Below, piece after piece: positions 56,800 through 64,000 of a stretch of 64,000 bases of DNA. The DNA lies in assembly GCA_963556255.1 (NCBI GenBank), contig OY744605.1:808352-872351 (forward strand). The letters run 5' to 3'. The notes below the pieces were generated by a model. That model worked only from the letters and a program-made list of their open reading frames with translations, had not been told where the DNA came from and ran no database searches. Source of the stretch: Allolobophora icterica (taxonomy: Eukaryota > Annelida > Clitellata > Crassiclitellata > Lumbricidae). Made by a program: the position numbers and the translations under genes. Each line of letters starts with the position of its first letter. Position 1 is the stretch's first letter.

Positions 56800-57464
56800 A
56801 TTCAACCCCTCTTCCGCCTTGGTCCGCATTGTCCTCTACTCCATTCTGCGGATGTCGGTTAGTCGGTGGAAAAGTCTAATCGACAGTCATTTGATAAGCA
56901 TGTGACTTAGTCGACTGAGTTGTTAAGTCAGTCGCTAACTCATTAAGTAAGTCGGTATCTCCTTAGCGACTGACTCCGGCAATAGGCCTGTACCATAGCA
57001 CCTTCTTCCTTGTCCGATTTTTTCTTTATTTGGGTGAACCCTCACTCTGCCGGTTTGTAATGGACGACTTCTGCTGAGATTGAGGAGGGGCGATGCTTGG
57101 CTAGCGTGGGAGTCTGCGGGTAGAGCGAGGCTGGGTACCGGGCAGTCCATGATCTGTGGTCACTGGACAGAGGGAGAGAGCCCACCCGGAGGCAGAACAC
57201 AGTAACATTTGTCCATAATTATATAGAAAAGTCATTTGCGAGAAACAGTTAATTTCACTTGCATCGCATCGCGTAGGGCCTAAGTCTGTGTTGTTATCAA
57301 CCTTCGGTTGATACGTTACGAAATACGCGTTATAGAAGTTCCAGGATATTTTACATTGATTAGATCAGGATTAAGACTTCTGTTAATCTCCAGTTTCCAA
57401 CGTCAGCCTATCCCGAGTTTAACGGGAGCTTAACTATAGCGCTGCATAATTGTCTACTTTTCAG
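56800..57464 (+). other. 5' part or intron of the FGF gene, no exon recognised
   Basis: Unique-looking sequence. The missing FGF signal-peptide exon could lie here or upstream of the MITE, but I could not find a convincing hydrophobic leader with a donor site. Confidence 0.4.
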
Positions 57465-57661
57465 CGGCCCTCGAGGTGATTCTGCTGTGCAAAGTTGCGT
57501 CTGATCTGAGCCTGGATTTCCCCAACTGTCTGAACAGGGAGACAGCGTCGACGAGAGCGACAGAGAACCAGTCGCTTCTATCGTTCGTTCTTCTCTTCTT
57601 CCGTCACTCTGACAGATACCTTTGCATGGACCGCAAAGCACGCGTCTACAGCTTGCTCAAG
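57465..57661 (+). CDS. Fibroblast growth factor, core exon (beta-strands 1-6)
   Basis: The acceptor GTCTACTTTTCAG and donor CTCAAG|GTAAGC bound a 197 bp exon. It encodes LCKVASDLSLDF, a linker with TENQSLLSF, and HSDRYLCMDRKARVYSLLK. The last is the strongly conserved FGF segment (YLCMDRKGRLY in relatives). The frame enters with two bases from an upstream exon, which should carry the signal peptide and the start of the core. The second strand pair is divergent compared with vertebrate FGFs. FGFs are secreted ligands of receptor tyrosine kinases with heparan sulfate. Confidence 0.85.
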
Positions 57662-57719
57662 GTAAGCGAATCACAACAATCCAACCTTAGGCTGATGATC
57701 ATAATCCAGCTCTAATCTT

Positions 57720-57900
57720 TCGAATCTAATCCACTCCGAATGTATTGTAATCTTAACCTAATCCTAAAATAATCCCACGTTAATCTTCATTAATCAAATC
57801 CAGTCTGAATCTAATCGTGTTTAAATATAAATCCCAATGCGATCTTAATCTAATCTTAAGATAATCACACTTAGTTTTCATTAATCAGACTATGAATATT
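57720..57900 (+). promoter_or_regulatory. TAATCC/TAATCT cluster in the FGF intron
   Basis: About ten TAAT words, several of them TAATCC or TAATCT, lie in 180 bp. TAATCC is the core of Otx/Pitx/Gsc-type homeodomain sites. It could equally be a degenerate tandem repeat (AATCTAATC period). Confidence 0.25.
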
Positions 57901-58036
57901 CATGTCCACTTCCGTTCTTTCCAGTCGTAGGCTATAGGCCACAGATAATGACAGATTAACCTCCTACGAGTATTTATAGTCTAGTATAGCGCATTTTTAA
58001 TACCTCACAGACATAACCTCTGACCTCTGTTGACAG

Positions 58037-58651
58037 GTCGGCGACTACAGGTCAAAGGTGAGCGAGTGTGTCTTCCAACACGACATCTACGCCTCCAACT
58101 ACGACACCTACCACAGCCGACAGTATTCGCCAGGTGGCGCCAGAAACGGCAGCGAGCAGCAGTCGCCAGGAGGCGGCACTCGCTGTTACGGTGCAGAGGC
58201 GGACAGTGCATGCTACATCGGCCGATGGTACCTGAGCGTCAAGGGGTCGAAGGTCACGACCCGAAAGACGTCAAGGGCCAAGCCACTTCCTCGCGACTCG
58301 GCGCTCTTTATACAGATGAACGTGGAGCCTTCTTCGTTCAAGGACAATGGACAGGGTCCTTTCAAAGACTTCGTCGTTTCCGACCCCACTTCTACGCAAT
58401 CGACGCCTCTGCCTGTGACGGGGTCGAGGCGAGGACAAAAGGGGAAAACAGGTCGAAGGAAGGGTGGAAGAGGACGAACCACCGAGACCCCGCCCTTCTC
58501 AGTCAGTCCAAGGCGTAGGGGACAGAGGAAGGACGAGAGGGGCAATTGTGGGAATAATCTGTTGGGGAGATGTGTTTCAAAGAAGACGAAGCCAAGAGGC
58601 GAAGACACAAAGAACACGGATCAGGAGCTAACGACTGAGGTGCACACCTGA
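58037..58651 (+). CDS. Fibroblast growth factor, last exon
   Basis: After the acceptor CCTCTGTTGACAG the frame continues VGDYRSKVSECVFQHDIYAS, then NYDTYHSRQY, the FGF strands with the conserved cysteine (ECVF) and NYxTYxS. An insert of about 28 residues (GGARNGSEQQSPGGG and on) precedes WYLSVKGSKVTTRKTSRAK, equivalent to the WYLALNKxGxxKxGxxT heparin-binding strand. A long tail of about 110 mostly basic, low-complexity residues follows and ends at TGA 58649-58651. The spacing CVF to WYLSV is longer than in usual FGFs. The subfamily cannot be fixed; FGF8/17/18-like and FGF9/16/20-like are both possible. Confidence 0.85.
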   Translation, partial: VGDYRSKVSECVFQHDIYASNYDTYHSRQYSPGGARNGSEQQSPGGGTRCYGAEADSACYIGRWYLSVKGSKVTTRKTSRAKPLPRDSALFIQMNVEPSSFKDNGQGPFKDFVVSDPTSTQSTPLPVTGSRRGQKGKTGRRKGGRGRTTETPPFSVSPRRRGQRKDERGNCGNNLLGRCVSKKTKPRGEDTKNTDQELTTEVHT

Positions 58652-58689
58652 CGAAGATAAGCGACAAACAACATCAACCACATCTCACC

Positions 58690-58915
58690 ACAACAAACTT
58701 CCGGTTAGGGACAACTTTCGCTTCGAGATCCGAAGGACTTCCGGTTGGAATATATTACTTCTGGTCAAAAAGACGTCGGTCAAAATCACTTCCCGTCAGG
58801 AAGACTTACAATTTCCGCCTAGAAATCCCTACGCACTGAATGATTTCCGGGTGAAAGAGCTTCCGGTTAACCCTTTCGCTATGGAAGCCTTTCAGTTTTA
58901 ATAACTTCCGGTTAT
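58690..58915 (+). repeat. ACTTCCGGTT repeats after the FGF stop codon
   Basis: CTTCCGGTT or a close variant occurs at 58698, 58738, 58788, 58846, 58860 and 58906. On the other strand it is ACCGGAAGT, the ETS-family binding core. The spacing is uneven, so it looks like a decayed tandem repeat in the likely 3' UTR. Confidence 0.5.
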
Positions 58916-58980
58916 TTATTTGCTTGAATAGCTTTAGCTGAAGAAACCTTACGATTATATTTATTACAAGCATAAGTCGA

Positions 58981-59110
58981 TGGCGCTGAGCAATTGTGAG
59001 TGAAGGACTTGCTCGAGGTCCCTACACACTCAGTAACCGTCTCAGGGATCGAACCCGTACTGTTAGTATTACAGTGTGAGCGCTCTAACCAGTTGGCTAC
59101 CGACTCCCAC
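58981..59110 (-). repeat. tRNA-like SINE
   Basis: The minus strand begins GTCGGTAGCCAACTGGTTAG (A box), with GGGTTCGATCCC (B box) 35 bases on. It then runs into GGACCTCGAGCAAGTCCTTC and ACTCACAATTGCTCAGCGCC, the same central motif as the SINEs at 6190 and 8181. The 3' part is missing. The head differs from theirs, so two SINE families share the core. Confidence 0.7.
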
Positions 59111-59953
<843 letters not shown>

Positions 59954-60419
59954 AGTGTAAATCTCATATTAGCTACTCATTTCTCGCTATGAAACATATA
60001 CGCTATCTACTCTTTGTCGTTAGCTCTTCATTTTTGGTGAGTAGTTAACGTTTGAGAGCCTGAAAAAAATACTCAGAAATGTTTCTTAACAGAAATCAAA
60101 ATTGTACCCGACTCCTGACATAGTCTCCTGCCAGATATCCCATGGAGAAACCTAGAATGCAAGTAGATTAGAAGGAAATTTTATCTGAAATTCGACCCCC
60201 TATATCAGGCCTGGTGAAAAAGAAGACCTCGGATACTCAATGTATATATTTCATATATTTATAAAATAAGGCGGCTTGTTTTTAAAACAAATTACCGAGC
60301 CTTACATAGTACCAATATTAACAAGCTTCAACGTTTTTGTTGAATTTTCTGCATAACTTTTTCAATTATCAATGTAAACCAAAAATTGTGTCCTATTTTT
60401 TCGCCGGTTAAATCTAGTG

Positions 60420-63400
60420 GATGAGTACTGAGTAGCTCTGGTTCAGAATATAATCATATACTTGTTCAAAATGTGTACTGAGTAGCTATGGTTCAGAATA
60501 TAACCATATATGCTGGCGTAAAATTATACCTTGGAGAACATATAGTACTGAGTGGTAGTTTAAATACGTAGTAGTAATATTTGCAAGTTTCAACGTTTTG
60601 ATTAATGCTATTACTATAAGTAATAATTCTGTCCACACAATGAGTAGCTATGGTTCAGCATATAATAATATTCATGTATAAATATTATTATGCCTTATGG
60701 AACATATAGTCCTGAGTGGCTAAGGTAGTTTTAATACGTAGTAGTAATATTAGCAGGTTTCAGCGTTTTGATTAATGATATTAAATGTAATAATTCTGTT
60801 TACACAATGAGTAGCTATGGTTCAGAATATAATCATATTCTGGAGTAAATATTATTATGCCTTATGGAACATATAGTTCTGAGTGGCTAAGGTATCTTTA
60901 ATACGTAGTAGTAATATTAACGAGTTTCATCGTTTTCATTAATGCTATTACTATAAGTAATAATTCTGTCCACACAATGAGTAGCTATGGTTCAGAATAT
61001 ACTCATATTCATGTATAAATATTACTATACCTTATGGAACATATAGTTCTGAGTGGCTAAGGTAGTTTTAATACGTAGTAGTAATATTAACGAGTTTCAA
61101 CGTTTTGATTAATGGCATTATTATAAGTAATAATTCTGTCTACACAATGAGTAGCTACGGTTCAGAATATAATCATATTCATGTATAAATATTATTATAC
61201 CTTATGGAACATATAGTTCTGAGTGGCTAAGGTAGTTTTAATACGTAGTAGTAATATTAACGAGTTCCAACGTTTTGATTAATGCTATTACTATAGGTAA
61301 TAATTCTGTTTACACAATGAGTAGCTATGGTTCAGAATATAATCATATTCTGGTGTAAATATTATACCTTATGGAACATATAGTTCTGAGTGGCTAAGGT
61401 GTCTTTAATACGTAGTAGTAATATTAACGAGTTTCATCGTTTTCATTAATGCTGTTACTATAAGTAATAATTCTGTCCACACAATGAGTAGCTATGGCTC
61501 AGAATATAATCATATTCATATAGTTCTGAGTGGCTAAGGTAGTTTTAATACGTAGTAGTAATATTAACGAGTTCCAACGTTTTGATTAATGCTATTACTA
61601 TAAGTAGCCTAATAATTCTGTCCACACAATGGGTAGCCATGGTTCAGAATATAATCATATTCTGGTCTAAATATTATACCTTACGGAACATATAGTTCTG
61701 AGTGGCTAAGGTAGTTTTAATACGTAGTAGTAATATTAACGAGTTTCAACGTTTTGATTAATGCTATGACTATAAGTAATAATTCTGTCCACACAATGAG
61801 TAGCTACGGTTCAGAATATAATCATATTCTTGTATAAATAAATATTATACCTTATAGAACATATTGTCCTGAGTGGCTGAGGTAGTTTTAATACGTAGTA
61901 GTAATATTAGCAGGTTTCAACGTTTTGATTAATGCTATTACTATAAGTAATAATTCTGTCCACGTAATGAGTAGCTATGGTTTAGAATATAATCATATTC
62001 TCGTGTGAATATTATACCTTATGGAACATATAGTTCTGAGTGGCTAAGGTAGTTTTAATACGTAGTAGTAATATTTGCAAGTTTCAACTTTTGATTAATG
62101 CCATTATTATAAGTAATAATTTTGTCCACACAATGAGTAGCTATGGTTCAGAATATAATCATATTCTGGTATAAATATTATACCGTAAGGCACATATAGT
62201 CCTGAGTGGCTGAGGTAGTTTTAATACGTAGTAGTAATATTAGCAAGTTTCAACGTTTTGATTAATGCCATTATTACAAGTAATAATTCTGTCCACACAA
62301 TGAGTATGGTTCATAATATAATCATATTCTGGGGTAATATTATACCTTATGGAACATATAGTTCTGAGTGGCTAAGGTATCTTTAATACGTAGTAGTAAT
62401 ATTAACGGGTTTCATCGTTTTCATTAATGCTATTACTATAAGTAATAATTCTGTCCACACAATGAGTAGCTATGGTTCAGAATATAATCATATTCATGTA
62501 TAAATATTATTATACCTCATGGAACATATAGTTCTGAGTGGCTAAGGCAGTTTTAACACGTAGTAGTAATATTAACGAGTTCCAACGTTTTGATTAATGC
62601 TATTACTATAGGTAATAATTCTGTTTACACAATGAGTAGCTATGGTTCAGAATATAATCATATTCTGGTGTAAATATTATACCTTATGGAACATATAGTT
62701 CTGAGTGGCTAAGGTGTCTTTAATACGTAGTAGTAATATTAACGAGTTTCATCGTTTTCATTAATGCTGTTACTATAAGTAATAATTCTGTCCACACAAT
62801 GAGTAGCTATGGCTCAGAATATAATCATATTCATGTATAAATATTATTATACCTTATGGAACATATAGTTCTGAGTGGCTAAGGTAGTTTTAATACGTAG
62901 TAGTAATATTAACGAGTTCCAACGTTCTGATTAATGCTATTACTATAAGTAGCCTAATAATTCTGTCCACACAATGTGTAGCCATGGTTCAGAATATAAT
63001 CATATTCTGGTCTAAATATTATACCTTACGGAACATATAGTTCTGAGTGGCTGAGGTAGTTTTAATACGTAGTAGTAATATTAGCAGGTTTCAACGTTTT
63101 GATTAATGCTATTACTATAAGAAATAATTCTGTCCACGCAATGAGTAGCTATGGTTTAGAATATAATCATATTCTCGTGTGAATATTATACCTTATGGAA
63201 CATATAGTTCTGAGTGGCTAAGGTAGTTTTAATACGTAGTAGTAATATTTGCAAGTTTCAACTTTTGATTAATGCCATTATTATAAGTAATAATTTTCTC
63301 CACACAATGAGTAGCTATGGTTCAGAATATAATCATATTCTGGTATAAATATTATACCGTAAGGCACATATAGTCCTGAGTGGCTGAGGTAGTTTTAATA

Positions 63401-64000
63401 CGTAGTAGTAATATTAGCAAGTTTCAACTTTTTGATTGATGCCATTATTATAAGTAATAATTCTGTCCACACAATGAGTAGCTATGGTTCATAATATAAT
63501 CATATTCTGGGGTAATATTATACCTTATGGAACATATAGTTCTGAGTGGCTAAGGTATCTTTAATACGTAGTAGTAATATTAACGGGTTTCATCGTTTTC
63601 ATTAATGCTATTACTATAAGTAATAATTCTGTCCACACAATGAGTAGCTATGGTTCAGAATATAATCATATTCATGTATAAATATTATTATACCTTATGG
63701 AACATATAGTTCTGAGTGGCTAAGGCAGTTTTAACACGTAGTAGTAATATTAACGAGTTCCAACGTTTTGATTAATGCTATTACTATAGGTAATAATTCT
63801 GTTTACACAATGAGTAGCTATGGTTCAGAATATAATCATATTCTGGTGTAAATATTATACCTTATGGAACATATAGTTCTGAGTGGCTAAGGTGTCTTTA
63901 ATACGTAGTAGTAATATTAACGAGTTTCATCGTTTTCATTAATGCTGTTACTATAAGTAATAATTCTGTCCACACAATGAGTAGCTATGGCTCAGAATAT
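60420..64000. repeat. ~167 bp satellite with 7-monomer higher-order repeat
   Basis: About 21 monomers share AATACGTAGTAGTAATATTA, TCCACACAATGAGTAGCTAT and GGTTCAGAATATAATCATAT. The mean spacing of the CGTAGTAGTAAT word is about 167 bp. Monomer types recur in order: the variant ACGGGTTTCATCG is at 62405 and 63583, 1178 bp apart, with seven monomers between. An earlier copy of the order contains an extra monomer and a ~30 bp deletion near 61510. The array is cut by the window end, so its full size is unknown. Confidence 0.95.

Noticed and set aside
58960..59110. tRNA gene on the minus strand
   Set aside because: A and B boxes are present, but the acceptor stem does not close and the sequence continues into the SINE core seen elsewhere.

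Overview
The window is nuclear DNA from an animal, most likely a marine invertebrate with a repeat-rich genome. The evidence is spliced genes with GT/AG introns, an intron-containing eukaryotic tRNA-Leu, a fibroblast growth factor gene, an EF-hand gene, and metazoan hAT, Tc1/mariner, L2/CR1-like LINE, tRNA-SINE and Gypsy elements. The 10-mer GTAGGCCTAC and its variants recur through unique and repeated DNA. I cannot fix the species. Nothing here is bacterial or viral in layout, and most long open frames are simple repeats or transposon remnants.

Layout. 1-6.4 kb: a SINE, a mariner (maT-like) fold-back element, two decayed LINEs, and a 5'-truncated LINE with an intact C-terminal frame. 6.4-12.1 kb: a ~92 bp satellite repeatedly invaded by a BED-finger hAT transposon, a SINE, a 1.7 kb long-TIR element carrying a CXC-domain gene fragment, and a hAT element built of tandem subterminal repeats. 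12.1-16.9 kb: small hAT elements, a 230 bp CT tract and SINE-like pieces. 16.7-19.9 kb: a repeat with the motif CCACTCCGTTACC about every 190 bp, split by an L2-type LINE with two overlapping ORFs. 20.2-27.4 kb: a complete-ended Gypsy LTR element with 5 bp target duplication, whose gag-protease block points the opposite way from its RNase H, PBS and PPT. 27.7-30.0 kb: MITEs, a LINE tail and a full SINE.

30.4-32.7 kb: a minus-strand EF-hand (calmodulin-like) gene in small exons. 33.4-38.9 kb: many hAT MITEs and one genuine tRNA-Leu(CAA) gene. 39-47 kb: LINE fragments, a Tc1 element with a nested LINE, and minisatellites. 47.4-55.7 kb: further hAT elements, a third mariner copy and a 2 kb array of a 24 bp unit. 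55.9-58.9 kb: a promoter-like block and the last two recognisable exons of an FGF gene. 60.4-64 kb: a ~167 bp satellite organised in a 7-monomer higher-order repeat that runs off the end.

Only three host genes are supported: the EF-hand gene (minus), tRNA-Leu (minus) and FGF (plus). They form no operon or shared pathway. The rest is a stratified record of insertions, many datable relative to one another through nested insertions and intact target-site duplications.
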